From assembly GCA_002383105.1 (NCBI GenBank), contig DFXC01000084.1:26546-32885 (forward strand): a stretch of 6,340 bases of DNA, given 5' to 3'. The notes under the pieces were generated by a model. The model saw only the letters and a program-made list of their open reading frames with translations. It was not told the origin of the DNA and did no database searches. Positions 1 to 6,054 of this stretch are shown here, one piece after another; within the stretch, counting starts at the first letter, position 1, and each line of letters starts with the position of its first letter. Made by a program: the position numbers and the translations under genes. The stretch comes from Hyphomicrobiaceae bacterium UBA4118 (GTDB lineage: Bacteria > Pseudomonadota > Alphaproteobacteria > Rhizobiales > Methyloligellaceae).

Positions 1-184
1 CCATCACGTGGCACCAATGGCAGGCGGCGTAACCGACCGAGAGCAGGATCGGCTTGCCGGTGGCGCGGGCCTCGGCGAGCGCCTCCTCGCCCCAGGGCCG
101 CCAATGCACCGGGTTGTTCTTGTGCTGCAACAGATAGGGGCTGGTCTCGGCGCCAAGCCGGTTTCCTGGTGTTTGCTCCTGCAT
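1..184 (-). CDS. DUF255 / YyaL (SSP411) family thioredoxin-domain protein, 5' part only
   Basis: This is the first 61 codons of a minus-strand gene that runs off the left edge of the window. The reading shows the hallmarks of the family's N-terminal thioredoxin-like domain: NRL near residue 8, SPYLLQH at 15-21, NPVHW at 24-28, a PWGEEAL stretch, KPILLSVGY at 44-52, and the CHWCH redox-type motif at 55-59. Family members are usually about 600-700 residues, with a glycosidase-like six-hairpin fold after this domain, so most of the gene is missing here. The biochemical role of the family is not settled; the paired cysteines suggest thiol chemistry, which is inference. The start at 184 is supported by an AGGAGG ribosome site 4 bases upstream and by family alignment at the NRL motif. 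The gene is divergent from mnmE and probably independent of it. The family call is very secure; function is not. Confidence 0.93.
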   Translation of the reverse strand, partial: MQEQTPGNRLGAETSPYLLQHKNNPVHWRPWGEEALAEARATGKPILLSVGYAACHWCHVM

Positions 185-188
185 GGCC

Positions 189-194
189 CCTCCT
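189..194 (-). promoter_or_regulatory. Ribosome binding site of the DUF255 gene
   Basis: On the minus strand this reads AGGAGG, a full anti-Shine-Dalgarno match, 4 bases before the ATG at 184 (the purine run continues as GGGG, so the effective spacing may be read slightly differently). It fixes the start of the divergent gene and leaves only about 25 bases for the rest of the shared upstream region with mnmE. Confidence 0.75.
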
Positions 195-206
195 CTTGTT
201 GCGCCC

Positions 207-212
207 TAGAAT
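207..212 (+). promoter_or_regulatory. Possible -10 element for mnmE
   Basis: TAGAAT matches the sigma-70 -10 consensus TATAAT at 5 of 6 bases in an otherwise GC-rich stretch. No good -35 hexamer lies 16-18 bases upstream, so the match is unsupported on that side. If real, transcription would start at about 218-220, right at the upstream mnmE ATG, giving a leaderless or nearly leaderless message. This is inference from one hexamer. Confidence 0.25.
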
Positions 213-218
213 AACGCA

Positions 219-1610
219 ATGGACCAAGAGATCGGCGATGAGATGAGCGCAATCGGAGATAAGGCCCCCTCTCCGTTGGAAACCATCGTCGCGCTGGCAA
301 GCGGCGCCGGATCGGCGGCTATCGCCGTGATCCGCATCTCGGGTGGCAAGACGCGCGAAGTACTCGACGCTCTTTGCGGCGGGATGCCGGAGCCGCGCCG
401 CGCGAGCCTCTGCGAGATCGGCCCCCCCCAATGCTCGTTGCTCGATCGTGGCCTCGTGCTTTGGTTTCCGGGTCCCGCCAGCTTCACCGGAGAGGACATG
501 GCCGAGCTCCACGTGCATGGAAGCCGCCCCGTGGTGCGCGAGATCATCGAGGCCGTACTGTCGCTCGCCGGAACGCGCCTCGCCGAGCCCGGCGAGTTCG
601 CTCGGCGCGCCTTCGAGAACGGCAAGCTCGACCTTCGCCAGGTGGAGGGCCTCGCCGATCTCATCAACGCCGAGACGCGCTGCCAGAGAGAGCAGGCGCT
701 GTTGCAGACCGAGGGCTTCGCGCGGGCGCGCTATGAGGCCTGGCGGCAGAGCCTGCTGAGGGCCCAGGCCCTGGTCGAAGCCGAGCTCGACTTTGCCGAC
801 GAAGGCGATGTCGGCGTCGGCTCCGCGCTTCAGGCCAAGGCCATTGTCGATGCGCTTCGGGGCGAGCTTGACGAGCCTTTGCGGGGCTGGGGCGAGCGCT
901 TGCGCGACGGCGTTCGCATCGTCATCGCCGGTCCGCCCAATGCCGGCAAGTCGAGCCTCCTGAACGCGCTTGCCAGGCGCGACGTGGCCATCGTGTCTGA
1001 GGAGGCGGGCACCACGCGTGATGTCCTCGAGGTGCATCTCGATCTTGGTGGTGTGCCCGTCATCCTCACCGACACCGCGGGCCTGCGCGAGGCCGAAGGC
1101 AAAGTTGAAGCCGAGGGCATCGCCCGCGCGCTCTCCCAACTCGATGAGGCCGACATCGTGCTCTGGCTGGTCGATGCGACCGCGCCGGTGTGGACTCCGC
1201 CGCGAAGCGCAAATCCGCGCAAATCCGCGCAAATCCCCGCAATGGGACGGCAAATCCGCGTATTGAACAAGATCGATCTCGCGCAAGACGCCAGCTTCGT
1301 GCGGGACTGCATCAAGATCTCGGCCAAGACCGGGCAGGGGCTCGACCTTCTGATCGATCATCTGCAGAGGGAGGCAGCCAATGCCACGGAGCAAGGTGCG
1401 GGCTCGCCGCTGATGACACGCGCCCGCCACCGCGTCGAGCTCGAGGGTGCGCGGGCGGCTCTCAAACGATTTGGCGACCCATCGCTCAGCCCGGAGCTCA
1501 GGGCCGAGGAGCTGCGCATCGCCGCCCGCCATCTCGGGCGGCTCACGGGGCGGATCGACGTGGAGGAGGTGCTCGGCGCCATCTTTGCCGAGTTCTGCAT
1601 CGGCAAGTAG
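219..1610 (+). CDS. mnmE: tRNA uridine-5-carboxymethylaminomethyl modification GTPase MnmE (TrmE)
   Basis: MnmE is a cytoplasmic, potassium-dependent GTPase that acts with MnmG to modify wobble U34 of tRNAs reading split-box codons. The 463-residue product has the full architecture: an N-terminal tetrahydrofolate-binding domain (about 20-140, starting ETIVALASGAG), a helical domain, and an inserted G domain. Visible G motifs are G1 GPPNAGKS 238-245 (with N241, the position of the potassium-binding Asn), G2 GTTRD 264-268, G3 DTAG 285-288, G4 NKID 350-353 and G5 SAK 368-370. It ends in the family's CIGK, with C460 the expected active cysteine. A stop at 207-209 limits the start to ATG 219 or ATG 243 (residue 9). 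Neither has a clear ribosome site; family N-termini fit the second at least as well. A 10-bp tandem repeat lies between G3 and G4. The next gene in the pathway, mnmG, follows after 66 bases. Confidence 0.97.
   Translation: MDQEIGDEMSAIGDKAPSPLETIVALASGAGSAAIAVIRISGGKTREVLDALCGGMPEPRRASLCEIGPPQCSLLDRGLVLWFPGPASFTGEDMAELHVHGSRPVVREIIEAVLSLAGTRLAEPGEFARRAFENGKLDLRQVEGLADLINAETRCQREQALLQTEGFARARYEAWRQSLLRAQALVEAELDFADEGDVGVGSALQAKAIVDALRGELDEPLRGWGERLRDGVRIVIAGPPNAGKSSLLNALARRDVAIVSEEAGTTRDVLEVHLDLGGVPVILTDTAGLREAEGKVEAEGIARALSQLDEADIVLWLVDATAPVWTPPRSANPRKSAQIPAMGRQIRVLNKIDLAQDASFVRDCIKISAKTGQGLDLLIDHLQREAANATEQGAGSPLMTRARHRVELEGARAALKRFGDPSLSPELRAEELRIAARHLGRLTGRIDVEEVLGAIFAEFCIGK
1207..1236 (+). 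repeat. 10-bp tandem repeat (three units) inside mnmE
   Basis: The unit GCGCAAATCC occurs three times head to tail at 1207-1216, 1217-1226 and 1227-1236. A further partial copy, GCAAATCCGCG, follows at 1250-1260. Three units make 30 bases, so the array adds ten residues without shifting frame (about residues 330-340, reading SANPRKSAQIP). It lies in the variable segment between the G3 and G4 motifs of the GTPase domain. Confidence 0.9.
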
Positions 1611-1624
1611 CCCCGACCCCAACT

Positions 1625-1640
1625 TGATTCACGTGAAACA
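1625..1640 (+). promoter_or_regulatory. parS: parS site 1 (ParB-binding palindrome) between mnmE and mnmG
   Basis: TGATTCACGTGAAACA matches the widely conserved chromosomal parS consensus TGTTNCACGTGAAACA at all fixed positions except one (A for T at position 3). It sits in the 66-base gap between mnmE and mnmG, about 3.5 kb upstream of parB, which encodes the expected binding protein. parS is the loading site where ParB enters the DNA as a CTP-dependent sliding clamp. Position 1 to 16 match and cluster context make this a strong call; binding itself is inferred. Confidence 0.88.
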
Positions 1641-1676
1641 ATGGACGGTAGCGGGCGAACGGATTAGGTACGGGCC

Positions 1677-3557
1677 ATGAGTAAGGACCTGCGCAAGAGC
1701 TTCGATGTCATCGTCATCGGCGGCGGCCATGCCGGCTGCGAGGCGGCGGCTGCCGCGGCCCGGATGGGAGCGGCGACCGCTCTCGTCACCCATAGCCTCG
1801 CCACCATCGGCGAGATGTCCTGCAATCCGGCCATCGGCGGCCTGGGGAAGGGCCATCTCGTCCGCGAGATCGACGCTTTGGACGGCTTGATGGGACGGGT
1901 CGCCGACGAAGCCGGCATCCAGTTCAGGGTGCTGAACCGAAGCAAAGGGCCCGCGGTGCAGGGACCGCGCGCCCAGGCCGACCGCAAGCTCTACCGGGAG
2001 GCCATGCAGGCGGCGATCAGGGCCACCCCGGGGCTCGAAGTGATCGAGGCCGCGGTCGAGGACTTGATCGTCGAAGACGGTATGGTTAACGGAGTGCTAA
2101 CGGCCGACGGGCGGCGCATCTCGGCCGGCGCCGTTGTGCTGACTACCGGCACCTTCTTGCGCGGGCTCATCCATATCGGCGAGCGCAAGATCCCGGCCGG
2201 CCGCATCGGCGAGGCGCCGGCGCTCGGGCTCTCCGAGCGGCTCTATGGCCTTGGGCTTCGCATGGGCCGGCTCAAGACCGGCACCCCTCCCCGCCTCGAC
2301 GGCCGGACGATCAGTTGGGACAGCTTGCAGGTTCAACCCGGCGACGACCCGCCCCGGCCGTTCTCGTTTCTCACCGAAGCAATCACGACGCCCCAGGTGG
2401 TCTGCCACATCACCCACACGACGCCGGCGACCCACGCCATCATCGAAGCCAACCTCGCCCGCGCGCCCATGTATTCAGGCGCCATCGGATCCGTCGGCCC
2501 GCGTTATTGCCCCTCCATCGAGGACAAGGTGGTGCGCTTCAAGGAGCGTGGCAGCCACCAGATCTTCCTCGAGCCGGAAGGACTCGACGACGACACCGTC
2601 TATCCCAACGGCATCTCGACCTCTTTGCCCGAGGACGTCCAGCACGCATTCCTCAAGACCATCCCTGGTCTCGAGGCGGCAGTCGTGAAGCGGCCGGGCT
2701 ATGCCATCGAATACGACTATGTCGATCCGCGCGAGCTGACGGCTTGTCTCGAGACTAAGGCGATCGAGCGCCTGTTCCTGGCCGGCCAGATCAACGGCAC
2801 GACCGGCTACGAGGAGGCCGCCGGCCAGGGGCTCATCGCCGGCATCAATGCCGCGCTCGCGGCCTCGGGCCGGGCAGGGCGCATCAGCGTGACTCGCGCC
2901 GACGGCTATCTCGGCGTGATGATCGACGACCTCACCACCCGCGGCGTCACCGAGCCCTACCGCATGTTCACCTCCAGGGCCGAGTACCGGCTGACCCTTC
3001 GCGCCGACAATGCCGATCAGAGGCTAACACCGTTGGGCACGGCAATCGGCTGTGTCGGCAGTGCGCGGCGTGCCGCCTTCGCCGCCAAGTCGCAGCTTCT
3101 CGCCGACGGCGAGGCCCTGCTGCGCAGCCTGACGCTCACGCCGGACCATGCCGCCAAGTTTGGACTGACCGTCAATCGTGACGGCCGCAAGCGGAGCGCC
3201 TTCGAGCTGCTCGCTTACCCCGATGTCGATCTCGCGCGACTTGCGCATATTTGGCCGGAAATGCGCAGCATCGATCGGGAAATCGCCGGGCAGATTGCGG
3301 TCGACGCGCGCTACGCCGTCTACGTCAAGCGTCAGGAGCTCGACATCGCGTCCTTCCGCAAAGACGAGGGGATCGCCATCCCGCGCGACTTCGCCTTTGC
3401 CGTCCTGCCCGGCCTCTCCACCGAGCTTCGCCAGAAGCTCGAGCTTCATCGCCCGGCAAGCCTCGGCCAGGCGGCGAGGCTCGACGGGATGACCCCGGCC
3501 GCTCTGATGCTGCTTCTCGCTCATCTGAAAAAGGGCGCGGCGGCGAAGAGCGCCTAG
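1677..3557 (+). CDS. mnmG: tRNA uridine-5-carboxymethylaminomethyl modification enzyme MnmG (GidA)
   Basis: MnmG is the FAD- and NADH-dependent partner of MnmE; the complex installs aminomethyl or carboxymethylaminomethyl groups at C5 of U34 in target tRNAs. The 626-residue product is full length for the family. It has the dinucleotide-binding motif [10 protein letters not shown] at 11-20, SCNPAIGG at 48-55, the GidA signature [15 protein letters not shown] at 274-288, and the second signature [17 protein letters not shown] at 369-385. C49 and C278 occupy the positions of the two conserved cysteines (C47 and C277 in E. coli). The C-terminal helical domain, which contacts MnmE and tRNA, is complete, ending in a lysine/alanine-rich tail. 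The ATG at 1677 is preceded by a weak TAGG at 1665-1668 and places the FAD motif normally. rsmG starts 2 bases after the stop, implying cotranscription. A weak CtrA-type motif lies inside at 2086-2101. Confidence 0.98.
   Translation: MSKDLRKSFDVIVIGGGHAGCEAAAAAARMGAATALVTHSLATIGEMSCNPAIGGLGKGHLVREIDALDGLMGRVADEAGIQFRVLNRSKGPAVQGPRAQADRKLYREAMQAAIRATPGLEVIEAAVEDLIVEDGMVNGVLTADGRRISAGAVVLTTGTFLRGLIHIGERKIPAGRIGEAPALGLSERLYGLGLRMGRLKTGTPPRLDGRTISWDSLQVQPGDDPPRPFSFLTEAITTPQVVCHITHTTPATHAIIEANLARAPMYSGAIGSVGPRYCPSIEDKVVRFKERGSHQIFLEPEGLDDDTVYPNGISTSLPEDVQHAFLKTIPGLEAAVVKRPGYAIEYDYVDPRELTACLETKAIERLFLAGQINGTTGYEEAAGQGLIAGINAALAASGRAGRISVTRADGYLGVMIDDLTTRGVTEPYRMFTSRAEYRLTLRADNADQRLTPLGTAIGCVGSARRAAFAAKSQLLADGEALLRSLTLTPDHAAKFGLTVNRDGRKRSAFELLAYPDVDLARLAHIWPEMRSIDREIAGQIAVDARYAVYVKRQELDIASFRKDEGIAIPRDFAFAVLPGLSTELRQKLELHRPASLGQAARLDGMTPAALMLLLAHLKKGAAAKSA
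2086..2101 (+). promoter_or_regulatory. Imperfect CtrA-type motif inside mnmG
   Basis: TTAA, seven bases, then CTAAC: one base away from the CtrA consensus TTAA-N7-TTAAC. It is embedded in mnmG codons (about residues 137-142). It is mainly of note because a perfect copy occurs in parB of the same cluster. It may be chance. Confidence 0.25.
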
Positions 3558-3559
3558 AT

Positions 3560-4240
3560 ATGGTAAACGCCGAAGGGGTTGCGACCATCAGTGGTCCCCT
3601 TGATTTCGCCGAAGTCGTTAAAGTTCCACGTGAAACAATCCACAGGCTCATCCGTTACGCCGAGCTCCTCGCTCATTGGCAGAAACGAACGAACCTCGTC
3701 GCCCCCTCGACGCTCTCAGCGCTGTGGTCCCGGCATTTTGCCGATTCGGCCCAACTTCGCGGCCTTGCGCCGAAGGCGCGACTCTGGCTGGATCTCGGAT
3801 CAGGGGCAGGCTTTCCCGGGCTAGTCGTCGCCATCCTCGAAGCCGGGAGGCCGGACTTCCGCATGCATCTCGTTGAGAGCAACCAGAAGAAATGCGCCTT
3901 TCTCGCCGAGGTCGCCCGCGCGACCACGGCCCCTGTGGACATCCACGCCATGCGTATTGAAGACCTCGCCCAAAGCGCCCACAGGCTTGTGCCGGATGTC
4001 GTGAGCGCACGCGCTCTGGCGCCGAGCCCACGTCTCTTCGAGCTCGCAGCGCCGTTCTTCGGACCAAGGACTAGGGGGCTCTTCCTGAAAGGTCGCGAGG
4101 CGGAAGCCGAGATCGAGACCGCAAGGCGCTACTGGGAGTTCAGCTCCCGGCTCGTTCCAAGCCTGACCTCGGCAAGCTCCCACATCGTCGAGGTCACCGG
4201 GCTTCGTCCGCGTGCTGGAGCGGGGGCGAGCGCGCCATGA
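3560..4240 (+). CDS. rsmG: 16S rRNA (guanine-N7)-methyltransferase RsmG (GidB)
   Basis: RsmG uses S-adenosylmethionine to methylate N7 of G527 (E. coli numbering) in 16S rRNA of the small subunit; loss is known to give low-level streptomycin resistance. The 226-residue product shows the family N-terminal motif WQKRTNLVAPSTL (40-52) and RHFADSAQL (58-66), the SAM-binding loop LDLGSGAGFPG at 78-88, the acidic ribose-contact strand VESNQKK at 105-111, and SARALAP at 149-155. The frame is open far upstream into mnmG (from 3251), but ATG 3560 gives the normal family length, follows the mnmG stop by 2 bases, and has GAAGAG 9 bases upstream. Residues 21-26 (KVPRET) are encoded by an embedded parS. 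The stop overlaps the parA start as ATGA, so the two are probably translationally coupled. Confidence 0.96.
   Translation: MVNAEGVATISGPLDFAEVVKVPRETIHRLIRYAELLAHWQKRTNLVAPSTLSALWSRHFADSAQLRGLAPKARLWLDLGSGAGFPGLVVAILEAGRPDFRMHLVESNQKKCAFLAEVARATTAPVDIHAMRIEDLAQSAHRLVPDVVSARALAPSPRLFELAAPFFGPRTRGLFLKGREAEAEIETARRYWEFSSRLVPSLTSASSHIVEVTGLRPRAGAGASAP
3622..3637 (+). promoter_or_regulatory. parS: parS site 2 embedded in rsmG
   Basis: AGTTCCACGTGAAACA matches TGTTNCACGTGAAACA at every fixed position except the first base. It lies in rsmG codons 21-26, encoding KVPRET, about 2.0 kb from parS site 1 and about 1.5 kb upstream of parB. Placement of a parS inside the N-terminal part of gidB/rsmG is known in other bacteria. 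ParB encoded nearby is the expected ligand. The inner 15 bases agree with the consensus completely, so this may be the better of the two sites. Confidence 0.9.
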
Positions 4241-5049
4241 GCGCATCCCTGCGCCGCCGCACCCGCGTCCTCGCGCTGGCCAACCAAAAGGGCGGCGTTG
4301 GCAAGACCACCACCGCCATCAATCTCGGCACGGCGCTCGCGGCCGTCGGCGAGCGCTTGCTCATCATCGACCTCGACCCGCAGGGCAATGCCAGCACCGG
4401 GCTCGGCATCGACGACCGGCACCGTAAAGTCTCGACCTTCGATGTCCTGAGCGGCAAGGCGACGCTCGCCGAGGCGCGCGTGCCGACCGCCGTGCCGCGC
4501 CTCTCGCTCGTCCCCGCCACCATCGACCTCATCGCCTTCGAGCGCGAACCGGGGGGCGCCGGGCGCCATTACAAGCTCCGCGACGTCATCGCCGCCGCGG
4601 CCGCGGGCGAGGGGGAGGACGCGCCAAGCTACGTCCTCATCGACTGCCCGCCGTCGCTCAATCTCCTCACCATCAACGCCCTCGTGGCAGCAGACGCCGT
4701 GCTCGTGCCGTTGCAATGCGAGTTCTTCGCGCTCGAAGGTCTCGCCCAACTGATGCGCACCATCGAGGAGATCCGCGTCCGGCTCAATCCCAAGCTCATC
4801 ATCCATGGCGTGGTGCTCACCATGTACGATCAGCGCACGGTGCTGTCCGACCAGGTGGTCGACGACGTGCGGCGTGTGCTCGGCGACAAGGTCTACACCA
4901 CCATCATTCCACGCAACGTGCGCGTGGCCGAGTCGCCGTCAGCCGGGAAGCCGGTGCTGCTCTACGATTATCGCTGCTCGGGCAGCCAAGCCTACATTCA
5001 ACTCGCCTCGGAGGTGATCGAGCGCGAGCGGCGGATGCGTGTGGCGTGA
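4237..5049 (+). CDS. parA: Chromosome-partitioning ATPase ParA (Soj type)
   Basis: ParA is a deviant-Walker ATPase that binds DNA non-specifically as an ATP dimer and drives movement of ParB-parS complexes when ParB stimulates its hydrolysis. The 270-residue product is of chromosomal (short) type with no N-terminal helix-turn-helix domain. It has the deviant Walker A KGGVGKTTT at 18-26 (K18 and K23 being the signature and P-loop lysines), Walker A' DLDPQGN at 45-51, Walker B region LIDCPPSLN at 134-142, and the conserved C-terminal IPRNVRVAESPSAGKPV at 224-240. Basic residues 6-10 (RRRTR) precede the first strand. Its ATG overlaps the rsmG stop in ATGA; the upstream purine-rich GGGGGCGAG is a modest ribosome site. 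parB follows after 52 bases. Nothing in the sequence suggests loss of function. Confidence 0.98.
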   Translation: MSASLRRRTRVLALANQKGGVGKTTTAINLGTALAAVGERLLIIDLDPQGNASTGLGIDDRHRKVSTFDVLSGKATLAEARVPTAVPRLSLVPATIDLIAFEREPGGAGRHYKLRDVIAAAAAGEGEDAPSYVLIDCPPSLNLLTINALVAADAVLVPLQCEFFALEGLAQLMRTIEEIRVRLNPKLIIHGVVLTMYDQRTVLSDQVVDDVRRVLGDKVYTTIIPRNVRVAESPSAGKPVLLYDYRCSGSQAYIQLASEVIERERRMRVA

Positions 5050-5105
5050 TGGTCTCGATGCGCAAGAACTCGATGCGGAAGATTAGGGGGGGAGTCTCGT
5101 CATGA
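5049..5105 (+). CDS. Possible 18-residue mini-ORF bridging parA and parB
   Basis: An ATG begins on the last base of the parA stop (TGATG) and the frame ends with a TGA that overlaps the parB start (ATGA). The frame therefore exactly fills the parA-parB gap. The product would be MVSMRKNSMRKIRGGVSS, a basic peptide with a repeated SMRK unit from an imperfect 15-bp direct repeat (5055-5069 and 5070-5084, 12 of 15 identical). It could be a coupling or leader peptide that carries ribosomes from parA to parB, or simply spacer DNA. No ribosome site of its own was seen. There is no homology evidence. Confidence 0.17.
   Translation: MVSMRKNSMRKIRGGVSS
5086..5094 (+). promoter_or_regulatory. Ribosome binding site of parB with a G7 run
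   Basis: Seven consecutive G followed by AG, ending 7 bases before the parB ATG at 5102. GGAG at 5091-5094 is the likely core pairing with the 16S rRNA tail. The site fixes the parB start. A GAGTC (GANTC) sequence at 5092-5096 overlaps it. Confidence 0.65.
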
Positions 5106-5977
5106 CAGCAAGTCCGCAAAAGAAGCGGCTGGTTCGCGGCCTGGCCGATATGATGGGCTTCGACGCCGACGCCGCCGAAGCGGAGGGTCAGCGGACGGTC
5201 CCCCTCGCTGCGCTCAAGCCCGGCCGGTTCAATCCGCGGCGGAATTTCTCTGAGGCGCAGCTCGAGGAGCTCGCGGTCTCGATCCGCGAGAAGGGGCTGG
5301 TGCAGCCGCTGGTGGTTCGCCCCGTTCGCCCCTCGTCAGGCGAAGTCGAGACCTACGAGATCGTCGCCGGCGAGCGGCGCTGGCGTGCGGCCCAGCTCGC
5401 TAACTTGCATGAAGTGCCGGTGGTCGTGCGCGCGCTCTCCGACCAGGAAGCGGTCGAGATCGCCATCATCGAGAACGTCCAACGCGAGGACCTGAACGCC
5501 ATCGAGGAGGGGGAGGGCTACAAGCTGCTCATGGACGGCCACGGCTATACGCAAGAGGACCTCGCCAAGGTCATCGGCAAGAGCCGCAGCCACCTCGCCA
5601 ACACGCTCCGTCTGTTGAAGCTGCCCGACAGCGTCCAGGAGCTGGTGCGGTCGGGAGAGCTGAGTGCGGGCCACGCCAGGGCGCTGATCGGCCGCGCCGA
5701 TGCGGCCCCGCTCGCGGCCCGTATCGTTAAGGAAGGGTTAACCGTGCGCGACATCGAGGCCTTGACCCAGGAGCGCGGCACCGACAAAGGCAAACAGCAG
5801 AAGAAGAGCAAGGACGCCGATACCAAAGCGGCCGAGGCGGAGCTGAGCGAGGCCCTCGGTCTTAAGGTCGAGATCCGCAGAGGCAAGAAAGAGAAGGGCG
5901 AGCTTCGCATCCGCTATGCGACGTTCGATCAGCTCGAGGACCTTCGCCACCGGCTGATGCGCCGCCCCAGTCGCTAA
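5102..5977 (+). CDS. parB: Chromosome-partitioning protein ParB (Spo0J type), parS-binding CTPase
   Basis: ParB loads at parS, closes as a CTP-dependent clamp, spreads along DNA, and stimulates ParA. The 291-residue product has an N-terminal ParA-interaction segment KKRLVRGLADMMG (7-19, variant of the usual GRGL motif), the N-terminal CTP-binding domain with GERRWRA at 90-96 and ENVQRED at 124-130, and a helix-turn-helix region YTQEDLAKVIGKSRSHL at 149-165. A lysine-rich linker near 226-242 leads to a C-terminal dimerisation domain (about 244-291) ending in a basic tail. The start is fixed by the GGAG ribosome site 7 bases upstream. Two matching parS sites occur earlier in the cluster. A perfect CtrA-type motif lies at 5727-5742 within codons 209-214. 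Many alphaproteobacteria have another gene close downstream of parB, but here no long gene follows within 363 bases. Confidence 0.98.
   Translation: MTASPQKKRLVRGLADMMGFDADAAEAEGQRTVPLAALKPGRFNPRRNFSEAQLEELAVSIREKGLVQPLVVRPVRPSSGEVETYEIVAGERRWRAAQLANLHEVPVVVRALSDQEAVEIAIIENVQREDLNAIEEGEGYKLLMDGHGYTQEDLAKVIGKSRSHLANTLRLLKLPDSVQELVRSGELSAGHARALIGRADAAPLAARIVKEGLTVRDIEALTQERGTDKGKQQKKSKDADTKAAEAELSEALGLKVEIRRGKKEKGELRIRYATFDQLEDLRHRLMRRPSR
5727..5742 (+). promoter_or_regulatory. Perfect CtrA-type motif (TTAA-N7-TTAAC) inside parB
   Basis: TTAA, then GGAAGGG (exactly seven bases), then TTAAC. With the preceding G it is symmetrical (GTTAA-N7-TTAAC), so it fits the consensus on both strands. It is carried by parB codons 209-214 and depends on a TTA leucine codon at residue 213, unusual in such GC-rich coding DNA. 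CtrA is the alphaproteobacterial cell-cycle response regulator known to bind this motif; whether it binds here is not shown. Confidence 0.5.
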
Positions 5978-6054
5978 GCCTTGCCGAAGAAGCGGGTGAA
6001 GAGGCCGCCGACTGAGGCGGCCTGACGCGCTTTACTGCGGTGTTCCCGTCGCAC
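5974..6054 (-). pseudogene. Possible remnant of a convergent gene's C-terminus
   Basis: On the minus strand a frame from a GTG at 6054 (open back to about 6078) ends in TAG overlapping the parB stop. Its last residues read ASVGGLFTRFFGKA, the kind of basic-aromatic tail seen at real protein ends. Codon choice in 5974-6030 is GC-rich like the genes, while sequence beyond 6030 is not. This could be the truncated end of a convergent gene cut off by a deletion or insertion near 6030. Alternatively it is an accident of the terminator hairpin that it overlaps. No homology was recognised. Confidence 0.15.
6002..6023 (+). terminator. Hairpin downstream of parB, probable terminator
   Basis: AGGCCGCC and GGCGGCCT form a perfect 8-bp GC-rich stem with a six-base loop (GACTGA), starting 24 bases after the parB stop. 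The following bases (GACGCGCTTTACTG) lack a clean T run, so classical intrinsic termination is not certain. Position at the end of the mnmE-parB gene run supports a 3'-end role. Confidence 0.45.

Noticed and set aside
5..10. CACGTG core as a third parS
   Set aside because: The flanks do not match TGTTN/NAACA; it only encodes part of the CHWCHV motif of the DUF255 protein.
510..515. CACGTG core in mnmE as a parS
   Set aside because: The outer arms do not match the palindrome; it is explained by ordinary codons.
830..1327. Minus-strand frame of 165 codons opposite mnmE
   Set aside because: Low-complexity Ser/Arg-rich shadow of the G domain codons, with no recognisable motif.
3251..3559. Upstream extension of the rsmG frame into mnmG (329-residue version)
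   Set aside because: The extra 103 residues overlap the conserved mnmG C-terminus in another frame and resemble no methyltransferase sequence; ATG 3560 gives normal family length.
3636..3644. DnaA-box-like CAATCCACA beside parS site 2
   Set aside because: Only 7 of 9 bases match TTATCCACA, it is a single copy, and it lies in rsmG codons; no cluster of boxes or AT-rich unwinding region suggests an origin.
4129..4806. Long minus-strand frame of 225 codons opposite rsmG and parA
   Set aside because: It is a shadow of GC-rich parA codons, with no recognisable domain and full overlap of a secure gene.
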